A stretch of 44,959 bases of DNA, from the NCBI GenBank assembly GCA_946407895.1, contig CAMJQA010000020.1:1-44959 (forward strand), in the 5' to 3' direction. Position numbers and translations under genes: made by a program. Below the pieces are notes generated by a model. It did not search any database and was not told where the DNA came from. It saw only the letters and a program-made list of their open reading frames with translations. Numbering within the stretch: the first letter of the stretch is position 1; the number at the start of each line of letters is the position of its first letter. This DNA is from an uncultured Prevotellaceae bacterium. GTDB lineage: Bacteria > Bacteroidota > Bacteroidia > Bacteroidales > Bacteroidaceae. Shown here one piece after another: positions 8,519-17,714 of the stretch.

Positions 8519-9826
8519 ATGAGAAACGTATTAAACCGGTCGCTTTTGCTGCCCTTCCTACTGCTAACAGCACGCTCCGCTGTGGCTCAGAACCCGATTT
8601 CGCCAATGGGAGTCTATATTGCCGATCCCACTTCGCGAGTGGATCGCAATGGAAAGCTATACATCTATGGTTCCCTCGACACATCCACCAAATACTACTG
8701 CTCCAAAGATTACCACGTCTTATCCTCCAACGACCTTCGCCAATGGACGCTCCATCGTAATTGTTTCTCGTGGACGGAGACCCTTTATGCCCCCGACATG
8801 ATGTATCATAATGGACAGTACCACCTCTACTTCGACACGCCAAATGGCAACGAGTACGTGGCAGTAGGTGATACGCCAACGGGCCCCTGGCGCAATGCCG
8901 TGCAGATTGAGGGTCCCCGGCAGATAGACCCTAATATCTTCATCGACGACGACGGACAGGCCTACTACTTCTGGGGCCAGTTCGCTGCCAAGGGAGCACG
9001 CATGAACCCAGACCTGAAAACGCTAGACCTCTCATCCATGCGCGACAGCATCGTCACCGAAGCCGAACACAGCTTCCACGAGGGGAGCTACGTTATCCGA
9101 CGCGGCAAATACTACTACTTCATTTATGCCGATATCAGTCGCAACGGGCGCCCTACCTGCCTGGGCTATTCCATGGCCACCTCTCCCCTGGGCCCATACG
9201 AGTATAAGGGAATCATCATCGACAACGCGGGTTGCGACCCCGAGACATGGAACAATCACGGCTCACTCGTGGAGTTCCGGGGACAATGGTACGTACTTTA
9301 CCACCGTTCAACACACTGCAGTTCGAAGATGCGTAAGGCATGCATCGAACCCATACGGTTCAATGAGGACGGCACAATCGACGAGGTAGAGATGACCAGC
9401 CAAGGTGCTGCCGGTCCGCTCAATGCCTTCGAGACGATTGATGCCGCACGGGCATGCAAGATGCAGGGCCATGTACGCATCCGACTGATGGCCGGCAGTC
9501 AGGAACGGGAGGAACTGGGTGCCATACGGGCTGGCGATGCCGCCGTTTGGAAGTATCTCGATTTCAAACGAGGCGCAAAGTCCATCACCCTCCGCATCCA
9601 GGCTCCCCGGGGAGCAACAATAGCCCTACATGCCGATACCCCCGACGGACCTCTGCTGGGCAACATGGAGATTCCATCCCGGGATGGTTGGCAGGAATGC
9701 CGTGCTCGCATAAAAAAGATTAAAGGCAAGCATGCCCTCTGGCTCGTCTTCCAGCCGTCAGCCGGCAATATAGCACAGCCCGAGACTGACATCATGAACC
9801 TCGACTGGTTCCGCTTCGGGAAATAA
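8519..9826 (+). CDS. GH43-type secreted glycosidase with C-terminal CBM6-like domain
   Basis: A 435-residue protein with a signal peptide (cleavage near AVAQ, residue 24). The five-bladed propeller carries the GH43 triad: Asp36 in YIADPTSR (base), Asp137 in QIDPNIF (pKa modulator) and Glu188 in FHEGSYVI (acid). Residues about 310-435 (NAFETIDAARACKMQG to NLDWFRFGK) look like a CBM6-type carbohydrate-binding beta-sandwich. GH43 enzymes act on arabinose, xylose or galactose linkages; with GH51 next door, arabinose-containing plant glycans are the simplest guess. Last gene of the operon, 43 nt after GH29; converges with rsmD with 17 bp between the stops. Confidence 0.88.
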   Translation: MRNVLNRSLLLPFLLLTARSAVAQNPISPMGVYIADPTSRVDRNGKLYIYGSLDTSTKYYCSKDYHVLSSNDLRQWTLHRNCFSWTETLYAPDMMYHNGQYHLYFDTPNGNEYVAVGDTPTGPWRNAVQIEGPRQIDPNIFIDDDGQAYYFWGQFAAKGARMNPDLKTLDLSSMRDSIVTEAEHSFHEGSYVIRRGKYYYFIYADISRNGRPTCLGYSMATSPLGPYEYKGIIIDNAGCDPETWNNHGSLVEFRGQWYVLYHRSTHCSSKMRKACIEPIRFNEDGTIDEVEMTSQGAAGPLNAFETIDAARACKMQGHVRIRLMAGSQEREELGAIRAGDAAVWKYLDFKRGAKSITLRIQAPRGATIALHADTPDGPLLGNMEIPSRDGWQECRARIKKIKGKHALWLVFQPSAGNIAQPETDIMNLDWFRFGK

Positions 9827-9843
9827 GGCAGCAGGCAAAGTTA

Positions 9844-10392
9844 TTAATGGCTTTCAACGGAGCCGAAAAAAGAAAAGTTCACACTCCCGTATGAGCGATG
9901 CTCTAGAAAGTGGGGATGTGTGGAAAAGTCGTTGGACTGCCCGTGCTCCAACACGAAGATGCCATCAGGACGCAATAATGGACGGGACAAGATGAGATCG
10001 GGCAGTTGGGGCAGTTCCTTTAATGCGTAAGGCGGATCGGCAAAGATGAAATCAAACCGTTCGCGGCATTTCTCGATATACCTAAAAACGTCAGCCCGTA
10101 TGGTGTCAGCCGACAGGTCCTGCAGTTTATCCACCACCGAACGGATAAAGCCATAGTGCTGGGCATCCTTCTCCACCGACACAACCCTGCTGCATCCACG
10201 ACTCAGCAGTTCCAGGGTTATACTGCCCGTCCCCGCAAAAAGATCAAGGGCAACAGGGCCGGCTTCAAAGTCCACATAGCTTCGCAGGACGTTGAAAAGG
10301 TTTTCCTTGGCAAAATCCGTAGTTGGCCTTGCCTTGAACGAGCGGGGCACATCAAAATGCCGACCTTTATACTTCCCTGTAATAACTCGCAT
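9844..10392 (-). CDS. rsmD: 16S rRNA (guanine(966)-N(2))-methyltransferase RsmD
   Basis: A 182-residue SAM-dependent methyltransferase. Seen: the N-terminal MRVITGKYKGRHFDVP, which is the family signature, the RPTTDFAKENLFN segment, SAM motif I ALDLFAGTGS (about 48-57), and the catalytic FADPPY (DPPY at 119-122) for base N-methylation. It methylates G966 of 16S rRNA in assembled small subunits. Thirteen bases downstream of the DUF3822 gene, so translated from the same minus-strand message. Confidence 0.95.
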   Translation of the reverse strand: MRVITGKYKGRHFDVPRSFKARPTTDFAKENLFNVLRSYVDFEAGPVALDLFAGTGSITLELLSRGCSRVVSVEKDAQHYGFIRSVVDKLQDLSADTIRADVFRYIEKCRERFDFIFADPPYALKELPQLPDLILSRPLLRPDGIFVLEHGQSNDFSTHPHFLEHRSYGSVNFSFFGSVESH

Positions 10393-10405
10393 AGGAGAAA
10401 TGATT

Positions 10406-11140
10406 TTAAGCTATGAAAGCGACGTTGCGTACATACTTACGCACGTTTGCAGTCAGCACATCCGATGCGCCGTACATCGTACAATGATGCTTCTCGCCAT
10501 CCAGTTCCATATTCTTCCAAACACTCAACAGATAATAGAGACGGTCAGGATCATTGCTCACAGCATAGTTACATGCGAAACAAAGCCGCCCCTGCTGAAG
10601 GAGAGCAAGCAACATCTGATGCTCCTGGATTTGCACATAAAAGTGAGGTATGGTTTCCTTTGAACGATGCCCGGCCTCAGCAAACTGCTCAAGCCATAGC
10701 CCGGTCTGGCTGCATACCTTTGCCTCAGGAAAAAGACCCACAACCGTCTGCACCGTCGGCGCCTCCATGGCATATAGGACAGCCACTTCCAATGAGGCCA
10801 GGATGTCATAGCACACCTCGGAGGGTTTGAACCTGCTCTCGGGAAAGTTGAAGAAATAATATGTAGCAATATCGCTGCTGCGAAATTCCTCAAGCGGCAG
10901 GAAAGTGCACGGCTCATCACTCAGGAGCCTGACCTCTGCGAAATGAAACTCCATTCCCCGCGGACGAATCAGAGCCTGCCGCAGAGCCTCTACAGCCGTT
11001 TGGCCGCCCTGCGGACGCACGTTCTCCACCTGCAAGGGTGCAGAATCGTTTTGATTGTATATATATAAAGAAAATCCATCCGCAGTTTTGCGGATGGAAA
11101 GATTCTGTACCGTTTGGGAATTACTCCCAGTTACCGGCAT
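10406..11140 (-). CDS. DUF3822 family protein
   Basis: Roughly 244 residues. The N-terminal LSIRKTADGFSLYIY, a central FFNFPESRFKP...CYDILASLEVAVLYAMEAPTVQTVVGLFPEA stretch and GRLCFACNYAVSNDPDRLYYLLSVWKNMELD identify the Bacteroidetes family DUF3822, commonly encoded beside rsmD. From memory, a member has an actin/ASKHA-like fold; the two halves here fit a duplicated RNase-H-like fold. The start is uncertain: in-frame Met codons lie at 11167 and 11140, both inside the upstream gene. The one at 11140 is preferred because it leaves a 20-bp overlap and a family-like N-terminus. Function unknown. Confidence 0.78.
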   Translation of the reverse strand: MPVTGSNSQTVQNLSIRKTADGFSLYIYNQNDSAPLQVENVRPQGGQTAVEALRQALIRPRGMEFHFAEVRLLSDEPCTFLPLEEFRSSDIATYYFFNFPESRFKPSEVCYDILASLEVAVLYAMEAPTVQTVVGLFPEAKVCSQTGLWLEQFAEAGHRSKETIPHFYVQIQEHQMLLALLQQGRLCFACNYAVSNDPDRLYYLLSVWKNMELDGEKHHCTMYGASDVLTANVRKYVRNVAFIA

Positions 11141-11810
11141 TGTTGTTCCAGTTATTACCGGCATCACCTATCTTCAGGCCTGCGTATGCACCCTTGGCAT
11201 CAGCATCCTCCTGACGGTTATAGATGAGTCGCTTACCAGCCTTGCCCATGCCCTTCAGGAAGCTGCTGTCAGGAGCATTACACTCCATAACCTGGATAAT
11301 GCTACCCGAACGGGTAGTGTTGGGCACAGCGATGATCTCGAATGTGTCACCCTGAGAGAAGGGGATGTAACGCAAAGAGTCAGCTACAAAGCCTTCATAG
11401 TTGTAGAGAGAGTCAATGAGGGAAACCCAAATGGTATCACGACGGAAGTTCTCCAAGCCGTTCTCCTTAATAGCCTTCTCATCACCACTGTTCACAATGG
11501 CAGCAGCCGACATTTCTGTCAGACCCTTGTCCATCTGCTCATCACTCAGTACACCCTGCTTCTTGACAATAGGCAGTTTGCCGTTCTTAACAAAGTCAAT
11601 CAGGTCGTTCCAATTGTCGCAATAAACACCCTCATGCTGCAACTTCCATGCCTCCTCGGCACTTCTAATTTCCATCAAACGGGCCTTTACCACGTCCTCA
11701 CGGGCTGAAACCTCTGCGTCAAACTCTTGAGTGTCTGCAATACTGCGCCAGCAAATAAACAAAAGTGCCAGTGCACAGACACCTAAAATCACATTAATTA
11801 CCTTTTTCAT
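11121..11810 (-). CDS. Membrane-anchored protein of unknown function
   Basis: A 229-residue protein with one N-terminal membrane helix (VINVILGVCALALLFICW, residues 4-21), then a helical segment (EFDAEVSAREDVVKARLMEIRSAEEAWK) and a mixed soluble domain ending in an Asn/Gly-rich tail (GNNWNNNAGNWE). The layout, a single N-terminal helix running into an amphipathic helix, recalls type IV pseudopilins or PilN-like bitopic proteins, but no prepilin-peptidase site is evident and the resemblance is only structural. It overlaps the DUF3822 gene by 20 bp, so the two are probably co-translated. ATG at 11810 is preferred over one 13 codons upstream because it starts the KKVINVILG anchor. Confidence 0.7.
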   Translation of the reverse strand: MKKVINVILGVCALALLFICWRSIADTQEFDAEVSAREDVVKARLMEIRSAEEAWKLQHEGVYCDNWNDLIDFVKNGKLPIVKKQGVLSDEQMDKGLTEMSAAAIVNSGDEKAIKENGLENFRRDTIWVSLIDSLYNYEGFVADSLRYIPFSQGDTFEIIAVPNTTRSGSIIQVMECNAPDSSFLKGMGKAGKRLIYNRQEDADAKGAYAGLKIGDAGNNWNNNAGNWE

Positions 11811-11846
11811 GACGTTATTTTGAATTTTTTTTGTAATTTCGCATCG

Positions 11847-11854
11847 CAAAAGTA
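11847..11854 (-). promoter_or_regulatory. -7 box of the rsmD operon
   Basis: The minus strand reads TACTTTTG, matching TAnnTTTG, 37 nt upstream of the chosen start at 11810. If it is used, the longer start (11849) would lie at or before the transcription start, which supports the ATG at 11810. No TTTG at canonical spacing. Confidence 0.5.
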
Positions 11855-11903
11855 GAATAATTTATTTAAATAACCGATTTTTCGGGCATTTTTTTATCAA
11901 AGA

Positions 11904-13373
11904 ATGATGATAAGTGATAATTTGGAGGCCCAAATCGTGCGAAACTTCACCCACGAACCCACCAAAGAGCAGAAAAAAGTGATACAAATGTGGTCAAACT
12001 TTTTGTTATCAAGAAAGACCGACGAGATTTTCCTGCTCACGGGCTATGCAGGTACGGGAAAAACGTCATTGGTTGGGGCTTTGGTAAAGACGATGCGCCA
12101 GTTGCAACAGCCCGTCATGTTGTTGGCCCCCACAGGACGTGCGGCCAAAGTATTCTCTCTCTATGCCGATGCCCCGGCCTACACCATTCACCGACGCATC
12201 TACCGCCAGAAGTCACTCACAGAGCCCGACTGCTTCCAGGCTAACGTGAATCTGCATCGTCACACACTCTTCATCGTTGACGAAGCCTCGATGATTGCCA
12301 CGGGCGGATTCTCGCCCTCCATTTTCGGCACTGGGCGACTATTGGACGATTTGGTGAAGTTCGTCTATTCGTGCGAGGGTTGCCGTCTTATGCTCGTGGG
12401 CGATACCGCACAGCTGCCGCCTGTAGGCGAGACTGACAGCCCGGCTTTGAACCCCGGTATGCTCGGTGCCTACGGGATGACCGTACAACAGGCTCACTTA
12501 ACCGAGGTGGTACGGCAGCAGAACCAATCGGGCATCTTATGGAATGCCACCCATCTGCGTAGCCTTCTCTCATCCGGAGAGTTGTCTGCCTTCCCCCGCC
12601 TGCGTCTGCAAGGTTTCCCTGACATTATCAACCTGCCCGCATCAGACCTCGTTGAAGCCCTGGAGGAATGCTACAGCAATCAGGGACGCGACGAGACCAT
12701 CGTCATAACACGCAGCAACCGGCGGGCCAACCTATATAACCAGGGCATACGCGCCCGCTTGCTGGAATACGAAGAGGAACTTTCGTCGGGCGACCGTGTT
12801 ATGGTTGCCAAGAACAACTATTTCTGGACTTCAGAGAAGGGGGAGAAATCAGAAGGCGGCAAGCAGCCATCAAGCGAAAAAGAAGAAAACCGCCTGCCCT
12901 TCATCGCCAACGGCGACATGGCTGAAATCAGACGCCTGCGCCACCAACGCGAACTCTATGGCTTCCGGTTTGCCGATGCCACATTGCGGTTTCCCGACTA
13001 TGGTAACATGGAACTGGAAGCTACCGTTTTGCTGGACACGCTGAAGAGCGAAGCCCCGGCCCTCACCCACGAAGAACAAGAACGCCTGTTCCAAGGTGTA
13101 TGGGACGACTGGCCCGAAATTACCAACCGGCGCGATCGGATGCAGCGCCTTCGTCAGGACCAGCACTACAATGCCCTGCAGCTTAAATATGCCTATGCCG
13201 TCACATGCCATAAGGCACAGGGCGGGCAATGGAGGTATGTCTTCATTGACCAAGGGTATATTACGGGCGAAATGCTCTCGCCCGATTATTTCCGTTGGCT
13301 TTACACAGCCCTTACCCGTGCCACCGAACGGGTTTACCTTGTTTCCTGGCCCGAAGAGCAAATAAGTGTGTAG
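11904..13373 (+). CDS. RecD-like (RecD2/TraA-type) superfamily 1 DNA helicase
   Basis: A 489-residue cytoplasmic ATPase. Walker A GYAGTGKTS at 47-55, motif Ia LLAPTGRAAKVF at about 73-84, Walker B IVDEASM at 124-130, motif III LMLVGDTAQLPPVGE at about 157-171, and a C-terminal UvrD/RecD module (CHKAQGGQWRYVFID ... YTALTRATERVYLV). This is the short Bacteroidetes helicase form without RecBC partners; the role is probably DNA repair or processing. Residues about 310-335 hold a charged low-complexity insert (Ser/Glu/Lys-rich) in a surface loop. Two adjacent ATGs (11904, 11907) are possible starts. Divergent from the rsmD operon. Confidence 0.9.
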   Translation: MMISDNLEAQIVRNFTHEPTKEQKKVIQMWSNFLLSRKTDEIFLLTGYAGTGKTSLVGALVKTMRQLQQPVMLLAPTGRAAKVFSLYADAPAYTIHRRIYRQKSLTEPDCFQANVNLHRHTLFIVDEASMIATGGFSPSIFGTGRLLDDLVKFVYSCEGCRLMLVGDTAQLPPVGETDSPALNPGMLGAYGMTVQQAHLTEVVRQQNQSGILWNATHLRSLLSSGELSAFPRLRLQGFPDIINLPASDLVEALEECYSNQGRDETIVITRSNRRANLYNQGIRARLLEYEEELSSGDRVMVAKNNYFWTSEKGEKSEGGKQPSSEKEENRLPFIANGDMAEIRRLRHQRELYGFRFADATLRFPDYGNMELEATVLLDTLKSEAPALTHEEQERLFQGVWDDWPEITNRRDRMQRLRQDQHYNALQLKYAYAVTCHKAQGGQWRYVFIDQGYITGEMLSPDYFRWLYTALTRATERVYLVSWPEEQISV

Positions 13374-13407
13374 CTTGCGCCCATATCAAAAATAAATTAA
13401 GATTTAT

Positions 13408-13438
13408 TTTGTATTTTTATCGGTTTACACTATCTTTG
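13408..13438 (+). promoter_or_regulatory. Promoter of the GH78-to-GH110 gene run
   Basis: TTTG at 13408-13411, exactly 19 nt, then TATCTTTG at 13431-13438. Full Bacteroidetes match, about 80 nt upstream of the GH78 ATG. It is the only well-formed promoter I find for the six genes that follow. Confidence 0.7.
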
Positions 13439-13521
13439 TACCCAAAATAGGCCTTAAACGACCTTTATCATGGAATTTCAATATTAATTATAAACCATAT
13501 AAACAACAAAAGACAACAATT

Positions 13522-16116
13522 ATGAGAACAAGAATGAATTTGAAGAGCCTACGCCATCTGCTGATGTGTGCGGCTGGAATGATTCTGCTGGCCGGCTGTG
13601 AATCACAGCCGCAGAAGAGTGTGCGCACCCAGGCCATGGAGAACGAGGCCTGGAACAGTTCCGAATGGATCTCGGCAGCCAATGCCCCAGTGATAGAGGG
13701 CAGGCGGCATAATGACCGTGCAGCAGACGGAGCCAGCTGGTTCGTCTCTACGGTCAAGAACGAAAAGAAGGTAACCGCAGCCCGATGGATGACAACGGGT
13801 CTTGGCGTCTATGAAATCTATGTGAACGGTGTACTTGTGGGCGAAGAAGTACTGAAGCCCGGTTTTACGCACTATGCCAAGACAAGACGCTCCTTCACCT
13901 ACGACATTACTGCACTTCTGAAAAAGAAGGCCGGTGCAGAGAACGTCCTATCCGCACAGGTTACACCCGGATGGTGGGCCGACAAGATTATAACCAATAA
14001 GAGCGAGGGTATGCAGGGTAAGAAGCCTGCCTTCAGGGCCGTACTGGAGCTCACATACGCTGATGGCTCGAAGCAACTCTTAGGCACCGACCTGGAACAT
14101 TGGAAGGCTGGAGTAGCCGGTCCGGTAAAGCATGCTGCTATCTTCGACGGTGAGGAGTATGACGCACGCGAGCCGCTGGGATTTGAAACGCCCGAGAAAC
14201 TTTCGACACCCGAGAAGAACACCGAATTCCAGGGTGAGATCCTACCCTCGGAAGGTGCAGAGGTTTACATCCGTCACGACCTGGCCCTGGCACCTGTGAA
14301 GGCCTATACGTGGAAAGACGTAGAGGGCGCTACTGAAGAGGAAAAGGGTAAGGTGGTCGTTCTGAAGGAATTTGCTCCCGGCGAGGAAATGACACTTGCC
14401 CAAGGAGAAACGCTCGTCGTTGACTTCGGTCAGAATTGTGCTGCCGTTCCATCTTTCGTATTCAAGGCTGCCGAGGGCACGGAACTTACATGTCTGCCAG
14501 GTGAGTTACTTAATGACGGCAACGGTGCCAAGAGCCGCGGCATGGATGGCCCCGAGGGAAGTGTGCATCGCGACAACCTGCGCATGGCCCGCGACGGTAT
14601 GATTCTGAAATACACCTTCGCTGCCGGCGACGCCTACGAGGAGTTCTATCCCCGCAGCACGTTCTTTGGCTATCGCTTCGTATCCATCACCGCTACTGGC
14701 GATGTCGCTATTAAAAAGATTGAGTCGCTGCCCGTGACCTCTATCGCCAAGGACCTGGAAACAGGTATCATCACTACTGGGGACGAGATGATTAACAAAC
14801 TTATCTCCAATACCATCTGGGGACAGCGCTCCAATTATCTGTCTGTGCCTACCGACTGCCCGCAGCGTAACGAACGTCTGGGATGGACTGCCGATACTCA
14901 GGTCTTTACCGAAACGGGCACATTCTTTGCCAATACCGACCGTTTCTTCCATAAGTGGATGCGCGACATGCGCGATACGCAGTCTCCCACCGGAGCCTTC
15001 CCGGGTGTAGCCCCTATGGCACAATATGGTGCTGGAGATGGAAACGGGCATGGCGACATGATGCGTCTTGGATGGGCTGATGCCGGTATCATCGTGCCCT
15101 GGACCGTATGGAAACAGTTTGGCGACAAGGAAATCGTGGAGGAGAACTGGGATGCTATGAACCGCTTCATGAACCACATCTATGAAACGAAATACGAACA
15201 CACCCTCATGACGGAGGAGAACGGCAACTACCAGTGGGCCGACTGGCTGAGCTATGAGCCGCTGGAGAGCTGCGGCGGAAGCGCCTTTGGCGAGGGCGGA
15301 CCATTGCCTGCTACTATTGTCTACTGGAACTATCTGAGTGCCTCCTATTGGGCTATCGACGCTTCCATGATGCGCGATATGGCTGCGGATACAGGTCGCG
15401 ATGCCTCGAAATATCAGCAGATGGCCGACGAGGCAAAGGCATACCTGAAAGAGAAGTTCCTGAACGCGGACGGCACCTTCAAGGAAGAGATTCTGAACAC
15501 TATGCAGACCCCGGCCCTGTTCGCCCTGAAAAACAATCTCGTAGAAGGCGAGGCGCTGGAGGCTATGAAGACACGCCTGCGCGAGAACTTCGCCGCACAC
15601 GACAACTGCCTGCAGACGGGTTTCCTGGGCACAAGCATACTGATGGCTACCCTCACCGAGAACGGAATGAGCGACATCGCCTATGAACTGCTCTTCCAGC
15701 GTAAGAACCCCAGCTGGCTCTATTCTATCGATAATGGGGCAACGACAATATGGGAGCGCTGGAACAGCTATATGGTGGACAAAGGCATGGGACCCCGTGG
15801 AATGAACTCGTTCAACCACTATGCCTATGGTTGCGTCTGCCAATGGATATGGGAGAGTGTTGCCGGCATTGCCGCCGACCCGGCACAGCCCGGTTTCAAA
15901 CATATCATTATGAAGCCTGTGCCTGATAAGAGATTGGGGCACGTCAGTGCTGAATACCATTCGGCTGCTGGCCTGATAAAGAGCTCGTGGAAGTACAATG
16001 GCGACACTTGGCAATGGGAATTTACCATTCCCGAGGGCGCAACGGCCACGGTGACCCTACCCGGTGAGACGGAGTCGAAGGAATACACCAGCGGAACATA
16101 CACGTTGAGCAAGTAA
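13522..16116 (+). CDS. GH78 alpha-L-rhamnosidase, lipoprotein
   Basis: An 864-residue exported inverting glycosidase that removes alpha-L-rhamnose. Lipobox ILLAGC puts the lipid on Cys26. An N-terminal beta-sandwich domain (WMTTGLGVYEIYVNGVLVGEEVLKPGFTHYAKT) leads to further beta-domains, then the (alpha/alpha)6 barrel with TDCPQRNERLGW (Asp445 and Glu451), the family signature holding catalytic carboxylates, and GATTIWERWNSY further on (second catalytic region, Glu in TIWERW). A C-terminal beta-sandwich (AGLIKSSWKYNGDTWQWEFTIPEGATATVTLP) ends it, as usual in the family. First of six genes in one direction. Confidence 0.93.
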   Translation: MRTRMNLKSLRHLLMCAAGMILLAGCESQPQKSVRTQAMENEAWNSSEWISAANAPVIEGRRHNDRAADGASWFVSTVKNEKKVTAARWMTTGLGVYEIYVNGVLVGEEVLKPGFTHYAKTRRSFTYDITALLKKKAGAENVLSAQVTPGWWADKIITNKSEGMQGKKPAFRAVLELTYADGSKQLLGTDLEHWKAGVAGPVKHAAIFDGEEYDAREPLGFETPEKLSTPEKNTEFQGEILPSEGAEVYIRHDLALAPVKAYTWKDVEGATEEEKGKVVVLKEFAPGEEMTLAQGETLVVDFGQNCAAVPSFVFKAAEGTELTCLPGELLNDGNGAKSRGMDGPEGSVHRDNLRMARDGMILKYTFAAGDAYEEFYPRSTFFGYRFVSITATGDVAIKKIESLPVTSIAKDLETGIITTGDEMINKLISNTIWGQRSNYLSVPTDCPQRNERLGWTADTQVFTETGTFFANTDRFFHKWMRDMRDTQSPTGAFPGVAPMAQYGAGDGNGHGDMMRLGWADAGIIVPWTVWKQFGDKEIVEENWDAMNRFMNHIYETKYEHTLMTEENGNYQWADWLSYEPLESCGGSAFGEGGPLPATIVYWNYLSASYWAIDASMMRDMAADTGRDASKYQQMADEAKAYLKEKFLNADGTFKEEILNTMQTPALFALKNNLVEGEALEAMKTRLRENFAAHDNCLQTGFLGTSILMATLTENGMSDIAYELLFQRKNPSWLYSIDNGATTIWERWNSYMVDKGMGPRGMNSFNHYAYGCVCQWIWESVAGIAADPAQPGFKHIIMKPVPDKRLGHVSAEYHSAAGLIKSSWKYNGDTWQWEFTIPEGATATVTLPGETESKEYTSGTYTLSK

Positions 16117-16143
16117 TTCCTGGTGAGAGACAATACCGGAAAG

Positions 16144-17649
16144 ATGAATCACAGAAAATCATTAATCATGGGACTATGGGCCGTGCTCTGCATCAGCATC
16201 ACGGCCCATGCCGAGAAAGCCGAGTGGGTAGGTGTTTGTCCGGAACCCGCTTCGTGCAAGGTAACCTCAAGCACCTATCAACCCCTCAAGAAGGTATCGG
16301 TGGCTTGTGCCGACGAAGCTGCCCTTTCCTGGGCCAAGAAGCATCTGAAGGAATGGTATGGAAAAGTAGGGCCCGAGGTGGTAAATGCCAGCCGGAGTAC
16401 AGCAGACCTGGGCAACGAAGCCTATGATCTGGAAGTGACAGCTGGGGAGGTGAAGATAACTGCCCGCACCCTGCAGGGGGTACGCTATGCTCTCTACTCG
16501 CTGCGCCAGATGGCCATACCACAACGCGGCACCTTGCAGGTGGAAGGCTGGATCCTGCCACAGGTCACCATCCATGACAAGCCCAGCCTCGACTTCCGTG
16601 GCATCCACATGTGCTGGTTCCACGAATCAAAGCCCTGGGAAATAGAGCGACTCATCCGCCTGGCAGCCTATTACAAACTGAATTATGCTGTGGTGGAGTC
16701 TTGGGGCTCCTTCCGCAGCGATGTCGCTCCCTGGTATGGTTGGCCGGACGGTTCCATGACCAAGAAGGAGCTCAAGCGTCTGCGCAAGATTGCCGACGAT
16801 CTGGGTATCACCCTCATCCCGCAAATCAACGTCTTCGGGCATGCTACTATGTCTCGTGGCGGAGCCGGAAAGCATGCTGCGCTGGAGTTTAATCCTCAGT
16901 ATCAGCCCCTCTTCGAGCCGGTGAACGGATGGAACTGGTGTCTCTCTAATCCCGAGACGCGTAAACTGCTGCAGGAACTCATTGTGGAGCAGCTCGAGGC
17001 CTATGGCAATCCTCCTTACTTCCATATTGGCTGTGATGAGGCTCTGCCTCCCAGCTGCCCAGCCTGTAAGGAAAAACCATACTCCCAACTCTTTCTGGAA
17101 CATGTCCAGGCCATGAACGAAACTATCTCGTCGCGCGGTGCCAAGACCATGATGTGGCACGACATGCTCTTGCAACGAGGCGACAATCGCTGGAATGGCT
17201 TTTATGCCAATGGCACAGCTGAGACGGCGGCAGGCTTACTGAAATTGCCCCGCGACATAATCATCTGCGACTGGTACTATGGCCCGGCCCACAAGGCCTA
17301 TCCTACGATTGATTATTTCAAGGAGCAGGGATTCCATGTCCTCGCCTGTCCCTGGTACGACACAGGTGGCATCGCCGCCCAAGGGCGCTATGCCGGCAAG
17401 ACAGGCCTGGACGGTATGCTGGGTACCCTCTGGCACCACTATTTTGGCTACGACTTGGTGGATGACTACTTCACCCTGTCCAACGTTGCCTGGAATAGCG
17501 AGTCATCCTTCTCCATGACTGGGGCACACTACGGAGAATTCTTCCGCACCCACCTTCGTCAGATAGGCTGGGACATGCACATAAAGGATTCGCGCCATGC
17601 AGGTATTTACTACCACGAAGTACCACCCGAACCGGATCTGAGGAACTGA
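16144..17649 (+). CDS. GH20-like beta-N-acetylhexosaminidase, secreted
   Basis: A 501-residue protein with a signal peptide ending near THAHA (ITAHAEK, residues 19-25). An N-terminal GH20b-like domain (about 25-130: YDLEVTAGEVKITARTLQG, RYALYSLRQM) is followed by a TIM barrel starting at DFRGIHMCWFH. The GH20 catalytic pair is at HIGCDEA (Asp298-Glu299), in the substrate-assisted arrangement of the family. Compared with classical GH20s the barrel is divergent (HMCWFHESKPWEIERLIRLAAYYKLNY), so the exact sugar may differ from GlcNAc or GalNAc. The GTG seven codons upstream is rejected because the ATG at 16144 starts the signal peptide. It follows GH78 by 27 nt, so it is very likely co-transcribed. 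Confidence 0.82.
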   Translation: MNHRKSLIMGLWAVLCISITAHAEKAEWVGVCPEPASCKVTSSTYQPLKKVSVACADEAALSWAKKHLKEWYGKVGPEVVNASRSTADLGNEAYDLEVTAGEVKITARTLQGVRYALYSLRQMAIPQRGTLQVEGWILPQVTIHDKPSLDFRGIHMCWFHESKPWEIERLIRLAAYYKLNYAVVESWGSFRSDVAPWYGWPDGSMTKKELKRLRKIADDLGITLIPQINVFGHATMSRGGAGKHAALEFNPQYQPLFEPVNGWNWCLSNPETRKLLQELIVEQLEAYGNPPYFHIGCDEALPPSCPACKEKPYSQLFLEHVQAMNETISSRGAKTMMWHDMLLQRGDNRWNGFYANGTAETAAGLLKLPRDIIICDWYYGPAHKAYPTIDYFKEQGFHVLACPWYDTGGIAAQGRYAGKTGLDGMLGTLWHHYFGYDLVDDYFTLSNVAWNSESSFSMTGAHYGEFFRTHLRQIGWDMHIKDSRHAGIYYHEVPPEPDLRN

Positions 17650-17714
17650 CCTAATAAAACAAAAAGAACCAACAAGACAATCAACATAAGGTAACCTATT
17701 TTTTATATATAACA

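Noticed and set aside
12830..12900. Frameshift in the RecD-like helicase
   Set aside because: The Ser/Glu/Lys-rich stretch is in frame and both flanking motifs read normally; it is an insert, not a break.
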